A stretch of DNA of 64,000 nucleotides from Homoserinibacter gongjuensis (GTDB taxonomy: Bacteria; Actinomycetota; Actinomycetes; Actinomycetales; Microbacteriaceae), in assembly GCF_030161875.1 (NCBI RefSeq), contig NZ_BSVA01000001.1, positions 1,488,001 to 1,552,000 of the forward strand, given 5' to 3'. A program made the translations under genes and the position numbers. The notes under the pieces are model-generated. The model was given only the letters and a program-made list of their open reading frames with translations, ran no database searches and was not told where the DNA came from. Below are positions 8,838 through 18,800 of the stretch, in pieces; positions within the stretch are counted from its first letter, which is position 1; every line of letters begins with the position of its first letter.

Positions 8838-9495
8838 AGCTCGGAACCCAGGTATGGGGCCTCATCGCATTCGTGGTGAGCGCCGCCGTTCTCGCGGCGG
8901 GATGGTTCCTCGGAGCCTCACCGCTTCTCGATGCCCGAGCGCAGGCAGACCAGCAGCTCGCGGATGCCGTCTCCCAGAACGAGGGAATCGCCGTCAAGAT
9001 CTCCACGCTCAAGCAGCAGAAGGAGAAGCTCGAGGACTATCAGAAGCGGGCCGAGGAGCTCGAGGTGATGATCCCCAGCGGCATCAAGGCGGCTGACTTC
9101 ATCCGTTCGCTCAACGACCTGGCCGGTGCGAGCGGGGTGCAGATCGAGTCGATCACGCTGAGCGACCCGCTGAAGTACGCAGCGCCGGCGGGAGAGCCCG
9201 CGGATGCAGAATTCGCACCCAACCCGCTGACCGATTCCCGCATCACTCCGGACAACTTCCTTCTGGTGCCGGTCACCGTGGGAGTCAAGGGGGCTGGAAC
9301 GAGGTGCTCGCGTTCACCCACGGGGTGCAGACCAGCGCTCGACTGATGCTCGTCACGACGGTGAACACGAGCGAGGACCAGGGCGTCTTCACCACCACGC
9401 TCGCCGGAACGATGTATGTGCTCGTCCGCCCCGAGGCGCCGGCCTCTGCCGCCGACGACACCGCATCCGACTCGGACGCGCCCGCTGAGGGCTGA
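8834..9495 (+). CDS. pilO: PilO type IV pilus alignment complex protein (frameshifted in this sequence)
   Basis: Repaired length 220 residues. A single N-terminal membrane helix (VWGLIAFVVSAAVLAAGWFL) is followed by a coiled coil rich in Gln, Lys and Glu (about 35-75, with KISTLKQQKEKLEDYQKRAE) and a ferredoxin-like domain. The frame breaks at the G run 9289-9293. One added G gives VGVKGGWNEVLAFTHGVQ and continues to the stop at 9495. PilO pairs with PilN in the membrane to couple PilM to the rest of the machine. The Ala/Asp/Ser tail resembles that of pilN. Confidence 0.88.
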
Positions 9496-9502
9496 CGAGA
9501 CC

Positions 9503-9538
9503 GCCGGCGGCCGCGTCCCTCCCGTCGCGGTCGCCGGC
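9503..9538 (+). terminator. GC-rich hairpin after pilO
   Basis: GCCGGCGGCCGCG, 10-base loop, CGCGGTCGCCGGC forms a 13-bp stem with one G-U pair, 7 bases after the pilO stop and 14 bases before the next ATG. No T run follows, so it may only attenuate reading into the downstream ligase-like gene. Confidence 0.5.
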
Positions 9539-9552
9539 CCTTCGAGGGCATC

Positions 9553-10938
9553 ATGTCTGACGTCAGCGCGCGCTCGCGCGGCCTTCAGGTGGCCGAGGTC
9601 GTCAGCGTTCTCGTCGCGTTCGTCGGAGCCGCCCTCGTCGCGCGATTCGACGCCGGGCTGTCCGGTGCCTGGGTGCTGATCGGGGTCGCCAGCGCGATCC
9701 CGCTCTATGTCGTCGCACGCGGATGGCGGCTTCCCTGGTGGCTGCATCTCGGGGCCGCGTGGCTGCCGGCCGCCGTGGTCATCGCCTCGGCGATCCACGG
9801 ATACGGCGACGGTGCATCGCGCGCGTCGCGCTACGCCTACGGAGCGATGATCCTGCTCGCGATCATCGCGTGGGCGCGCGATCCCGCGCGACGTCTGGTC
9901 GCCGCGTCCGGTGTCATCCTGCTCACCGCCGATACCTACCTCACGGCGTGGTGGCCGTGGTGGGGGTCGAACGACGCGATCAAGTCGATGTTCGGCAACT
10001 ACTACACCCAGAACGTGTTCGCGATGGCACTCGTCATCGGGGCGGCCGTCGCGATCGGCATCGTCGTGGCCGGAAGCAGGCTGTTCGTGTTCGCCGGCTT
10101 CATCGTCACCTGTCTTGCGGGCGCAGGTGTGCTCGCATCGGGCTCCCGTGCCGGGCTCATCCTGCTGGGTGTCGCCCTTCTCGCCGGCCTCGCCCTCGGC
10201 ATCATCGCGCGCGGCTGGCGCGGTGCGGTCCGCGCAGCGGTGCTCGCGATCGCCATTCCCGCGACGGCGTGGTTCATGACGAGTCCCATCTTCTTCTCCA
10301 ACAGCGGCAGCTTCTTCGGCGTCACCCGCCGCATCGAGGACGCCGGTGCATCGATCGCGGGTCGGATCAGTTTCTGGAACGACGCCATCCGTCTGGGCGC
10401 CGAGGCGCCGCTCACCGGACACGGACTCAAGTCGTTCGGCCCACTCGTGCAATGCCTCGGCTCGGCGCGATACTCCTCGAACGCGCACAACGAGACCCTG
10501 CTCGCCTGGGCGGAGACGGGGATCATCGGGGTGATCCCCTTCCTCGCACTCATCGGGGGAGTGGTGCTCGTGGTCGTCAGGTCACTCCGGCCTGCACCGG
10601 TGACAGAGCGTCGCCTCCGGTGGGTACCCTCACGGGCGGAGGTTCTGGACGACCCGGCGCGGTGGGGTGCGCTCGTCGCGCTCGTGCTCGCGCTCGTCCA
10701 CCTTCACTTCGACTTCGATTGGGCCTACCCCGCGATCATCGGCCTCACGGGGTTCGTCGCAGGCATCGCGGCGGCGCCGGTCGTGCCATCGCGGTCGGCC
10801 ACGCGTCTCCGCGCGACGCTCGCCGTGGCCCTCGGCGTCGTGCTGGTCGCCTCGGCGGTGGCCGGCTTCGCCATCGACCCGTATCCGGGCGACCCGCTCC
10901 TCCCGATCAGTCTCGAGCGTGCGGGGTGCCGCCCCTAG
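9553..10938 (+). CDS. O-antigen ligase / Wzy_C-type membrane glycosyltransferase
   Basis: 461 residues, mostly membrane helices (about 11-12), with a large periplasm-facing loop around residues 255-320. That loop contains GHGLKSFG and SSNAHNETLLAWAETGIIG, matching the H-N-x-x-L...E-x-G signature of the Wzy_C superfamily (WaaL ligases and PglL/PilO-type O-oligosaccharyltransferases). Members transfer lipid-linked glycans to a lipid or protein acceptor on the outer face of the membrane. Placement directly after the PilMNO genes suggests that pilins could be the acceptor, as for pilin glycosyltransferases encoded beside pilin genes in Proteobacteria. That substrate is inferred; polymerisation of a cell-wall glycan is the alternative. 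Confidence 0.75.
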   Translation: MSDVSARSRGLQVAEVVSVLVAFVGAALVARFDAGLSGAWVLIGVASAIPLYVVARGWRLPWWLHLGAAWLPAAVVIASAIHGYGDGASRASRYAYGAMILLAIIAWARDPARRLVAASGVILLTADTYLTAWWPWWGSNDAIKSMFGNYYTQNVFAMALVIGAAVAIGIVVAGSRLFVFAGFIVTCLAGAGVLASGSRAGLILLGVALLAGLALGIIARGWRGAVRAAVLAIAIPATAWFMTSPIFFSNSGSFFGVTRRIEDAGASIAGRISFWNDAIRLGAEAPLTGHGLKSFGPLVQCLGSARYSSNAHNETLLAWAETGIIGVIPFLALIGGVVLVVVRSLRPAPVTERRLRWVPSRAEVLDDPARWGALVALVLALVHLHFDFDWAYPAIIGLTGFVAGIAAAPVVPSRSATRLRATLAVALGVVLVASAVAGFAIDPYPGDPLLPISLERAGCRP

Positions 10939-10955
10939 CCGACCCCGCCCCGACA

Positions 10956-10984
10956 TTGCGGCGGATTACGCACTTCGCTACACT
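10956..10984 (+). promoter_or_regulatory. Probable housekeeping promoter of the str operon, with long leader to rpsL
   Basis: TTGCGG (10956-10961), 17-bp spacer, TACACT (10979-10984) is a good primary-sigma promoter. The expected start near 10991 leaves a 5-prime leader of about 225 nt before rpsL. A short hairpin (GTGTGC ATTC GCACGC) lies just downstream of the start. No open frame is convincing in the leader, and no known ribosomal leader motif was recognised. Confidence 0.6.
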
Positions 10985-11217
10985 TGGACCTCGTGTGTGC
11001 ATTCGCACGCGTCTCCCCTGCCATCGTGAGTTCCCTCTCGGGGTGCCCGCAGGCTCGAAGGCGTAGCGGATGCGGCGCTGGGCCAGGCCCCGACACCCGT
11101 CGCGGCTGACCCCCACGGCATATCCGCCGGCAGTCCTCGCGGGGATCCTCTCGAGGCGGCGGGTACCGATGGATCCACCATCACGCTGTCACCGTGCAGC
11201 ATGAGCAAGGAGCACTT

Positions 11218-11586
11218 TTGCCCACCATTCAGCAGCTGGTCCGCAAGGGCCGGCAGTCCAAGGCTGCCAAGACCAAGGCGCCGGCCCTCAAGGCCAACCC
11301 GCAGCAGCGCGGCGTGTGCACCCGTGTGTACACGACCACCCCGAAGAAGCCGAACTCGGCTCTCCGCAAGGTCGCCCGCGTGAAGCTCTCCAACGGCACC
11401 GAGGTCACCGCCTACATCCCCGGCGAGGGCCACAACCTGCAGGAGCACTCGATGGTGCTCGTGCGCGGTGGTCGTGTGAAGGACCTGCCCGGCGTGCGCT
11501 ACAAGATCGTCCGCGGCGCCCTCGACACTCAGGCCGTCAAGAACCGCAAGCAGGCCCGTAGCCGCTACGGCGCGAAGAAGGGTTGA
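11218..11586 (+). CDS. rpsL: 30S ribosomal protein S12 (TTG start)
   Basis: 122 residues from TTG at 11218, reading [18 protein letters not shown], the canonical S12 start. The site AAGGAG (11207-11212) is five bases upstream; an ATG at 11201 is out of frame. S12 lies at the decoding centre and monitors codon-anticodon pairing. The sequence keeps Lys in [16 protein letters not shown] and in [12 protein letters not shown], the positions (43 and 88) whose changes give streptomycin resistance, so the allele appears sensitive. First gene of rpsL-rpsG-fusA-tuf. Confidence 0.97.
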   Translation: MPTIQQLVRKGRQSKAAKTKAPALKANPQQRGVCTRVYTTTPKKPNSALRKVARVKLSNGTEVTAYIPGEGHNLQEHSMVLVRGGRVKDLPGVRYKIVRGALDTQAVKNRKQARSRYGAKKG

Positions 11587-11591
11587 GTTAG

Positions 11592-12062
11592 ATGCCTCGC
11601 AAGGGACCCGCCGCCAAGCGGCCTGTCGTCGCCGACCCGGTCTACAGCTCGCCGGTCGTCAGCCAGCTCGTCAACAAGATCCTCCTCGACGGCAAGAAGG
11701 ACCTCGCCCAGCGCATCGTCTACGGCGCGCTCGACGGCGTGGCCACCAAGTCCGGTCAGGATGCGGTCGTCGTTCTCAAGAAGGCGCTCGACAACGTGCG
11801 CCCCACCCTCGAGGTCAAGAGCCGCCGCGTCGGTGGCTCGACCTACCAGGTGCCCGTCGAGGTCAAGCCGCACCGCGCGAACACCCTCGCGCTGCGCTGG
11901 CTCGTGAGCTACTCGAAGTCGCGTCGTGAGAAGACCATGACCGAGCGCCTGCAGAACGAGATCCTCGACGCCTCGAACGGCCTGGGTGCCGCGGTCAAGC
12001 GCCGCGAAGACACCCACAAGATGGCCGAGTCGAACAAGGCGTTCGCCCACTACCGCTGGTAA
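11592..12062 (+). CDS. rpsG: 30S ribosomal protein S7
   Basis: 156 residues, the standard bacterial length, beginning [18 protein letters not shown] and ending [13 protein letters not shown]7 nucleates assembly of the 30S head and binds the 3-prime domain of 16S rRNA; in E. coli it also autoregulates the str operon. It follows rpsL by five bases. A long hairpin (12071-12116) separates it from fusA. Confidence 0.97.
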   Translation: MPRKGPAAKRPVVADPVYSSPVVSQLVNKILLDGKKDLAQRIVYGALDGVATKSGQDAVVVLKKALDNVRPTLEVKSRRVGGSTYQVPVEVKPHRANTLALRWLVSYSKSRREKTMTERLQNEILDASNGLGAAVKRREDTHKMAESNKAFAHYRW

Positions 12063-12070
12063 GCATCCGG

Positions 12071-12116
12071 GTCGTCCGGATGTTGTACCCCCTGAGGGTC
12101 CGCATCCGGACGACCT
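12071..12116 (+). repeat. 13-bp perfect inverted repeat between rpsG and fusA (CATCCGGA family)
   Basis: GGTCGTCCGGATG (12071-12083) pairs perfectly with CATCCGGACGACC (12104-12116) across a 20-base loop. As RNA it would form a stable hairpin nine bases after the rpsG stop and 33 bases before fusA. Similar CATCCGGA hairpins occur before tuf (14348-14370) and before rpoA (45651-45693). Likely roles are attenuation or mRNA processing. Confidence 0.75.
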
Positions 12117-12149
12117 GAACTCTCCGATTCCCGAAAGAAGGAACACCCC

Positions 12150-14264
12150 GTGGCACAAGACGTGCTCACCGACCTCACGAAGGTCCGCAACATCGGCATC
12201 ATGGCGCACATCGATGCCGGCAAGACGACGACGACCGAGCGCATCCTCTTCTACACGGGCGTGAACCACAAGCTCGGCGAGACGCACGACGGCGCCTCGA
12301 CGACCGACTGGATGGAGCAGGAGAAGGAGCGTGGCATCACGATCACCTCCGCTGCCGTCACCTGTTTCTGGAACAAGAACCAGATCAACATCATCGACAC
12401 GCCCGGACACGTGGACTTCACGGTCGAGGTGGAGCGCAGCCTCCGCATCCTCGACGGCGCGGTCGCCGTCTTCGACGGCAAGGAGGGCGTCGAGCCCCAG
12501 TCCGAGACGGTGTGGCGCCAGGCCGACAAGTACAACGTGCCGCGCATCTGCTTCGTCAACAAGATGGACAAGCTCGGTGCCGACTTCTACTTCACGGTCG
12601 ACACCATCATCAACCGCCTCGGCGCCAAGCCGCTCGTGGTGCAGCTCCCGATCGGTGCCGAGTCCGACTTCGTCGGCGTCGTCGACCTCGTCGAGATGCG
12701 CGCGCTCGTCTGGGAGGGTGACTCCAAGGGCGACGTGACCATGGGCGCCAAGTACGAGGTGCAGGAGATCCCGGCCGACCTCGTCGAGAAGGCCAACGAG
12801 TATCGCGCGGCGCTGCTCGAGACCGTCGCCGAGACCGACGACGCGCTGCTCGAGAAGTACTTCGGCGGCGAGGAGCTCACGGTCGCCGAGATCAAGGGCG
12901 CGATCCGCAAGCTCACCATCGCCTCCGAGGTCTACCCCGTGCTCTGCGGCTCGGCGTTCAAGAACCGCGGCGTGCAGCCGATGCTCGACGCCGTCGTGGA
13001 CTACCTCCCCAGCCCGCTCGACGTGCCGGCCGTCCAGGGCCACGACGTCAAGGACCCCGAGGTCATCCTCGAGCGTCACGCGGATGCCACAGAGCCGTTC
13101 TCGGCGCTCGTCTCGAAGATCGCGGTGCACCCGTTCTTCGGTCGACTCACCTACATCCGCGTCTACTCGGGCTCGCTCGAGTCGGGCGCGCAGGTGATCA
13201 ACTCGACCAAGGGCAAGAAGGAGCGCATCGGGAAGATCTTCCAGATGCACGCCAACAAGGAGATCCCGGTGCCCTCGGTCACCGCCGGCCACATCTACGC
13301 CGTCATCGGCCTCAAGGACACCACGACCGGTGACACCCTGAGCGACGCGGCCAACCCGATCATCCTCGAGTCGATGACCTTCCCGGAGCCCGTCATCGAG
13401 GTCGCGATCGAGCCCAAGACCAAGGCCGACCAGGAGAAGCTCGGCACGGCGATCCAGAAGCTCGCCGAAGAGGACCCGACGTTCCGCACCGAGCAGAACA
13501 TCGAGACCGGCCAGACGGTCATCAAGGGCATGGGCGAGCTGCACCTCGACATCCTCGTCGACCGCATGAAGCGCGAGTTCAACGTCGAGGCCAACGTCGG
13601 CAAGCCCCAGGTGGCGTACCGCGAGACCATCCGCAAGACGGTCGAGAAGTACGACTACACCCACAAGAAGCAGACGGGTGGCTCCGGCCAGTTCGCCAAG
13701 GTGCAGATCACCCTCGAGCCTCTCGAGGTGACCGCCGAGGTCTCGTACGAGTTCGTGAACGCCGTCACCGGTGGTCGCGTGCCGCGCGAGTACATCCCGT
13801 CGGTCGATGCGGGCATCAAGGATGCGATGCAGGTCGGTGTGCTCGCCGGCTTCCCGACGGTGGGCGTCAAGGCGACGCTCGTCGACGGTGCTGCTCACGA
13901 CGTCGACTCCTCGGAGATGGCGTTCAAGATCGCCGGCTCGATGGCCTACAAGGAGGCCGCGCGCAAGGCGAGTCCCGTTCTGCTCGAGCCGCTCATGGCG
14001 GTCGAGGTGCGTACGCCCGAGGAGTACATGGGCGATGTCATCGGCGACCTCAACTCGCGGCGCGGTCAGATCCAGGCCATGGAGGATGCGACCGGCGTCA
14101 AGGTCGTTCGCGCCCTCGTGCCGCTGTCCGAGATGTTCGGCTACGTCGGTGACCTGCGCTCGAAGACCTCGGGTCGTGCGGTCTACTCGATGTCGTTCGA
14201 CAGCTACTCGGAGGTCCCGAAGGCTGTTGCCGAAGAGATCGTCCAGAAGAGCAAGGGCGAGTGA
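12150..14264 (+). CDS. fusA: Elongation factor G
   Basis: 704 residues, complete and uninterrupted. The G domain carries [15 protein letters not shown] (G1), [10 protein letters not shown] (G2), DTPGHVDFT (G3) and NKMD (G4). Domains II to V follow, including the domain IV stretch [11 protein letters not shown] is the translocase that moves tRNAs and mRNA after peptide bond formation and helps split ribosomes with RRF. The start follows the site GAAAGAAGGAA. It forms the str operon with rpsG upstream and tuf downstream. Confidence 0.98.
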   Translation: MAQDVLTDLTKVRNIGIMAHIDAGKTTTTERILFYTGVNHKLGETHDGASTTDWMEQEKERGITITSAAVTCFWNKNQINIIDTPGHVDFTVEVERSLRILDGAVAVFDGKEGVEPQSETVWRQADKYNVPRICFVNKMDKLGADFYFTVDTIINRLGAKPLVVQLPIGAESDFVGVVDLVEMRALVWEGDSKGDVTMGAKYEVQEIPADLVEKANEYRAALLETVAETDDALLEKYFGGEELTVAEIKGAIRKLTIASEVYPVLCGSAFKNRGVQPMLDAVVDYLPSPLDVPAVQGHDVKDPEVILERHADATEPFSALVSKIAVHPFFGRLTYIRVYSGSLESGAQVINSTKGKKERIGKIFQMHANKEIPVPSVTAGHIYAVIGLKDTTTGDTLSDAANPIILESMTFPEPVIEVAIEPKTKADQEKLGTAIQKLAEEDPTFRTEQNIETGQTVIKGMGELHLDILVDRMKREFNVEANVGKPQVAYRETIRKTVEKYDYTHKKQTGGSGQFAKVQITLEPLEVTAEVSYEFVNAVTGGRVPREYIPSVDAGIKDAMQVGVLAGFPTVGVKATLVDGAAHDVDSSEMAFKIAGSMAYKEAARKASPVLLEPLMAVEVRTPEEYMGDVIGDLNSRRGQIQAMEDATGVKVVRALVPLSEMFGYVGDLRSKTSGRAVYSMSFDSYSEVPKAVAEEIVQKSKGE

Positions 14265-14347
14265 GCTAGCTCACTCCTCCGCGGTCGAGAAGCGCCGAGA
14301 GGCGCGCATCGAGACCACCAACTAAAGTAAATCGAAACCACGCAATC

Positions 14348-14370
14348 GCATCCGGAATCCATCCGGATGC
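14348..14370 (+). repeat. Hairpin between fusA and tuf (CATCCGGA family)
   Basis: GCATCCGG, 7-base loop, CCGGATGC: a perfect 8-bp stem 30 bases before the tuf start. A smaller GCGCC GAGA GGCGC hairpin lies nearer fusA. The same CCGGATG core forms the hairpins at 12071 and 45651. Confidence 0.6.
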
Positions 14371-14399
14371 CTGCACACGAGTCCTGAGGAGGACACCAA

Positions 14400-15593
14400 G
14401 TGGCCAAGGCCAAGTTCGAGCGGACCAAGCCGCACGTCAACATCGGAACGATCGGTCACGTCGACCACGGCAAGACCACGCTTACCGCCGCGATCTCGAA
14501 GGTGCTCGCCGACAAGTACCCGTCGGCCACCAACGTTCAGCGCGACTTCGCGTCGATCGACTCCGCTCCCGAGGAGCGCCAGCGCGGTATCACGATCAAC
14601 ATCTCGCACGTCGAGTACGAGACGCCGAAGCGCCACTACGCGCACGTCGACGCCCCTGGTCACGCTGACTACATCAAGAACATGATCACCGGTGCCGCTC
14701 AGATGGACGGCGCGATCCTCGTGGTCGCGGCGACCGACGGCCCGATGGCGCAGACGCGTGAGCACGTGCTGCTCGCCAAGCAGGTCGGCGTGCCCTACCT
14801 GCTCGTCGCGCTCAACAAGTCCGACATGGTCGACGACGAGGAGATCCTCGAGCTCGTCGAGCTCGAGGTGCGCGAGCTGCTCTCCTCGCAGGACTTCGAT
14901 GGTGACAACGCCCCCGTCGTGCGCGTCTCGGGCCTCAAGGCTCTCGAGGGCGACGAGAAGTGGGTGCAGTCGGTTCTCGACCTCATGCAGGCCGTCGACG
15001 ACAACATCCCCGACCCGGTGCGTGACAAGGACAAGCCGTTCCTCATGCCCATCGAGGACGTCTTCACCATCACCGGTCGTGGAACGGTCGTCACCGGCCG
15101 CGCCGAGCGTGGCACCCTCGCCATCAACTCCGAGGTCGAGATCGTCGGCATCCGCCCGACGCAGAAGACCACGGTCACGGGTATCGAGATGTTCCACAAG
15201 CAGCTCGACGAGGCCTGGGCCGGCGAGAACTGTGGTCTGCTCCTCCGCGGCACCAAGCGCGAGGACGTGGAGCGCGGTCAGGTCGTCGTCAAGCCGGGTT
15301 CGGTCACGCCGCACACCCAGTTCGAGGGCACCGCGTACATCCTCTCCAAGGACGAGGGTGGGCGTCACAACCTGTTCTACGCGAACTACCGTCCGCAGTT
15401 CTACTTCCGCACCACCGACGTCACCGGCGTCATCACGCTGCCCGAGGGCACCGAGATGGTCATGCCCGGCGACACCACCGACATGACGGTCGAGCTCATC
15501 CAGCCGATCGCCATGGAGGAGGGCCTCGGCTTCGCCATCCGTGAGGGTGGCCGCACCGTGGGCGCCGGCAAGGTGACCAAGATCCTCAAGTAA
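14400..15593 (+). CDS. tuf: Elongation factor Tu
   Basis: 397 residues from GTG, with the site GAGGAGGA just upstream. It contains [14 protein letters not shown] (G1), the D-A-P-G-H motif, and [10 protein letters not shown] (G4); domains II and III are complete. EF-Tu delivers aminoacyl-tRNA to the A site as a GTP complex. Strong codon bias and a good terminator downstream fit the most abundant protein of the cell. No second tuf copy is present in this window. Confidence 0.98.
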   Translation: MAKAKFERTKPHVNIGTIGHVDHGKTTLTAAISKVLADKYPSATNVQRDFASIDSAPEERQRGITINISHVEYETPKRHYAHVDAPGHADYIKNMITGAAQMDGAILVVAATDGPMAQTREHVLLAKQVGVPYLLVALNKSDMVDDEEILELVELEVRELLSSQDFDGDNAPVVRVSGLKALEGDEKWVQSVLDLMQAVDDNIPDPVRDKDKPFLMPIEDVFTITGRGTVVTGRAERGTLAINSEVEIVGIRPTQKTTVTGIEMFHKQLDEAWAGENCGLLLRGTKREDVERGQVVVKPGSVTPHTQFEGTAYILSKDEGGRHNLFYANYRPQFYFRTTDVTGVITLPEGTEMVMPGDTTDMTVELIQPIAMEEGLGFAIREGGRTVGAGKVTKILK

Positions 15594-15615
15594 CACCTCT
15601 TCCTTCGGGATCCTC

Positions 15616-15647
15616 GACGGGGTCGGGCCTTCGGGTCCGGCCCCGTC
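15616..15647 (+). terminator. Terminator of the str operon
   Basis: GACGGGGTCGGGCC, loop TTCG, GGTCCGGCCCCGTC: 14 paired positions with a few G-U pairs and a stable UUCG tetraloop, 23 bases after the tuf stop. The remainder of the gap to 15800 holds a TATAGT -10-like box at 15722-15727 that may start the next gene, without a convincing -35. Confidence 0.8.
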
Positions 15648-15800
15648 GTCGTATCTGCGCGGCCCGCGCCCGAGGGTGAATGCCGAGGGTGATATTCGAC
15701 GTCGGCGGTGACCCCGCTCGATATAGTCCGAAGTGGAGCCCTCCGCATCGCCCGATGGTGAGCGGATACGAGGGGCTGGATGTGATTCCGGGGGAGTCCT

Positions 15801-18800
15801 GTGGGCGAGTTGTCCGTTGCAGGTGGTCAGTTGTCGACGAGGGGCGTACGACGTCGGGCGGGGATGATCGCAGCAGCGATCACGGCGCTCGCGCTCGTCG
15901 TCACGGGCGTGATCATGCCGACCGGCGAGGCTCAGGCGGCGACGTTCACGCTCACCGCGACGCGCGCCAGCTCCGGCACGGTGGCCGCGGACGCGGCATC
16001 CATGTGTCCGACGCAGGGTTCGCCCGCCACCGAGCACTGCGCGGGCTACGACGTCTCGCTCGCGGCGACCGACCAGATCCTCCGCACCGGCGACACGGCC
16101 GACGTGCGCTTCGACTTCGCCTTCGACGCAGCGGACACCGGTGTCGTGTTGCGGGCGACCTTGCCCGAGGCGAACGGGGGAGCGGCGGCCATCTGGATGT
16201 CGATCCCCGCCGCGTGCGCCGCGGGCTCGACCCGAACCGATGGCAACCGCACGCTCAACTGCCTCATCGCGAACCCGCAGGGTCCCGGTGACGGCTCGGT
16301 GACGGCGACCCTGCGCCTCGAGGCCTACGCCTACGACGGCTATACCTTCACGGTGCCCGCCACGATCACCTCGGCGACGAGCGGCGACATCGCAGCGACG
16401 TCGACCGCGACGTTCACGTCCTCGAGCGCGCCGCTGTGGAACCTCCGCAAGAACGTGAGCTCCAACACGCTGCCGGGGCCCTTCTTCTACCGGTCGGCCA
16501 GCGGCGAGCCCGGATTCGCGATCCCCACCTCCACCGGCGTGGCCGCGCAGAAGGTCGGCGGCTACTCGCCGATCGTGGGCCCCGTCACCTGGACCGAGAC
16601 GATGACCTCCGCCGAGGTCGGGACGTCCGACTACCGGCTGCTCAACTGGGGAAACTACGGCGACGGCTGCGCGAGCCAGGGCCAGGCCGCGACCCCCGCG
16701 AACCCCGGCTACACGAACCTCGTCGTGGGCATCAGCAACCAGGTCGGACCGGTCGCCGCGAGCAATTATGACTGCGCCCAGCCCGGCGGACCCGGTACCC
16801 CGGTCGAGGTGACGTGGCAGAACCCGCCCATCGCGGCCGCGGGGTACGCCGCGAACATGTGGATCCTGCTCTGGGTGCCCGTCGACGACATCCCGATCGG
16901 AACCACGACGGCGCCGACCATGACGGTCTCCGACTTCGACCCGCTCGACATCAACGGCGTCAGCAACTACTTCGCCGACGTCGATCCGACGGCCGACAAC
17001 GCTCGTGCTCACGGGCGGATCATCAACGCCGACAACCGGAGCGTCGTCAAGCGGCCCATCAGCGACGTGGCGAACCCGTACGCCAGCTTCGCGCCGGGCG
17101 CCGACAACAGCACCCTCCGCGAGGAGTCGTTCGCCTCGCTGGTTACCTTCAGCAACATCGGCACGGTGTCCCAGAGCCCGGTGCAGCTGTGCGACGTGAT
17201 CGACGTCACGACGCAACGATTCACGCCGTTCACGGCCAACGCGAACGTGCCGGCGGGCAGCTACGTGGTCGCGACGACCCGGGGACCGCTCGGGGATCCG
17301 ATCCTCGCGCCGCCGTACCACCCGGCCGCGAGCTACAACAACACCAACTCCTTCGGCATCGACCCCTCGGCGTACATCGTCGAGTTCGCCGCCGGTGAGC
17401 TCGGGGGCGCCGTGCCCACCGAGGCTCCCGCTGCGGACTCCGCCTACGCGGGCCTCGGCTGCGGCGATGCCGACACGGCCACCGGCTGGCACAGCGACCC
17501 GAACGACGCCGCGTTCACGAGCTACGCCGCGAGCCTCGGGCTGTCCGACCCGTTCGACGTCATCAACCGCGTGCGGGTCACCTTCGTCGGCGGCGCCATC
17601 GAACCGGATGTCGAGGTCGCCATCAAGGTGCATGCCACGACGCGTGCCACCTACCGCGCAGCGACCTCGCAGGCCGGCCAGATGATCTACGCGACCACGC
17701 GCATCCGCGACGTCGCGGTCTACGACTACCCGCAGATCTCGATCGACCACTGGACGCAGACCGGCATCACGGGCCCGACGGTGGCCGGCCGCATCAACGT
17801 CGACACCAACGTCTCGATCGTGAGCGCCACCCCCACGACGGTGCAGGCGGGTGCCCCGGGCCAGAACCGCACGACGTTCGTGCTGCGCGGTTCCGTGGCC
17901 TTCGGTGAGAACGTCGCCACGACGCAGCCGTTGCGGGTGATCCACTACCTGCCATACGGCCTGCGCTATGTCGCGGGCTCGGCGAGCATCGAACCCGATC
18001 ATGTGCTTCCGCAGCCCGACGGCTCGACGGCGATCGTCTGGGATCTGGGTGAGATCAGCGGCACCACGAACGGCATGACGATCACGCCCGACTGGTCGTT
18101 CACCGCCGAGGCCGATCCCCTCGCTCCCACTCCGAGCGTCAACTACAGCACCGCGGTCGCAGAATCCGTCTCGCCGACGGGTGAGCAGATCGACCCCGAC
18201 CTCCCGATCGTGTCGTGCACGGTCGCGATGCAGCTCACGATCCCGCCGACGCCGAACGTGCCCGTCGAGTCGGTCTCGCTCGTGCCGCCGCCCGCCAACT
18301 ACAGCGGATGCTTCGGCCAGGGCCGCGCGCGTCGCATGGACTACCAGCCCATCACGATCGGCAACGCCTTCCTGTCGCTCGCCGCACTGAAGACGGCCCT
18401 CCAGCCGCTCGTCGAGTCGGGTGCGGATGACGGGGTCGCCGGCGCCGAGGTCGGATGGGAGCTCGTGTACCGCAACACGACGAGCAACGACTTCCCGGGC
18501 GTGGACATCGTCGACGTGCTGCCCTATCCGGGTGACGGGCGCGACCCCGAGTCCGACTTCTCGGGCACCATCCAGCTCAGCAGCATCGCGACCACGGACG
18601 CTCTCTCGGTGACTCCGAATGCACTCCCCGTCTCGGCGACCGTGCAGGGTCCCCGCACCGGCACGACCTTCTACGTGACCGATGTGCCCGCCGCCTCCGT
18701 CGAGCGCGACCCGTACGCGGCGAGCAACCTCCAGGGCGGCTCGACCACCTGGTGCCTGCTCGCCGACCTCGGCGACCCCGGCTGCCCGGTGGATCTCGCG

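Noticed and set aside
7038-9495. Programmed ribosomal frameshifting in pilM and pilO
   Set aside because: The same defect occurs in about 31 places including ribosomal protein genes, always as one missing G or C; no slippery heptamer with a downstream structure is consistently present.
11565-13898. Open frame of 777 codons on the minus strand opposite rpsG and fusA
   Set aside because: Shadow of highly biased sense codons; composition dominated by Asp, Leu, Arg and His without recognisable motifs.
14322-18002. Open frame of 1,226 codons on the minus strand
   Set aside because: It is antisense to tuf and the surface protein gene, has an Arg/Gly/Asp-rich composition typical of antisense frames in GC-rich DNA, no domain, and no ribosome binding site.
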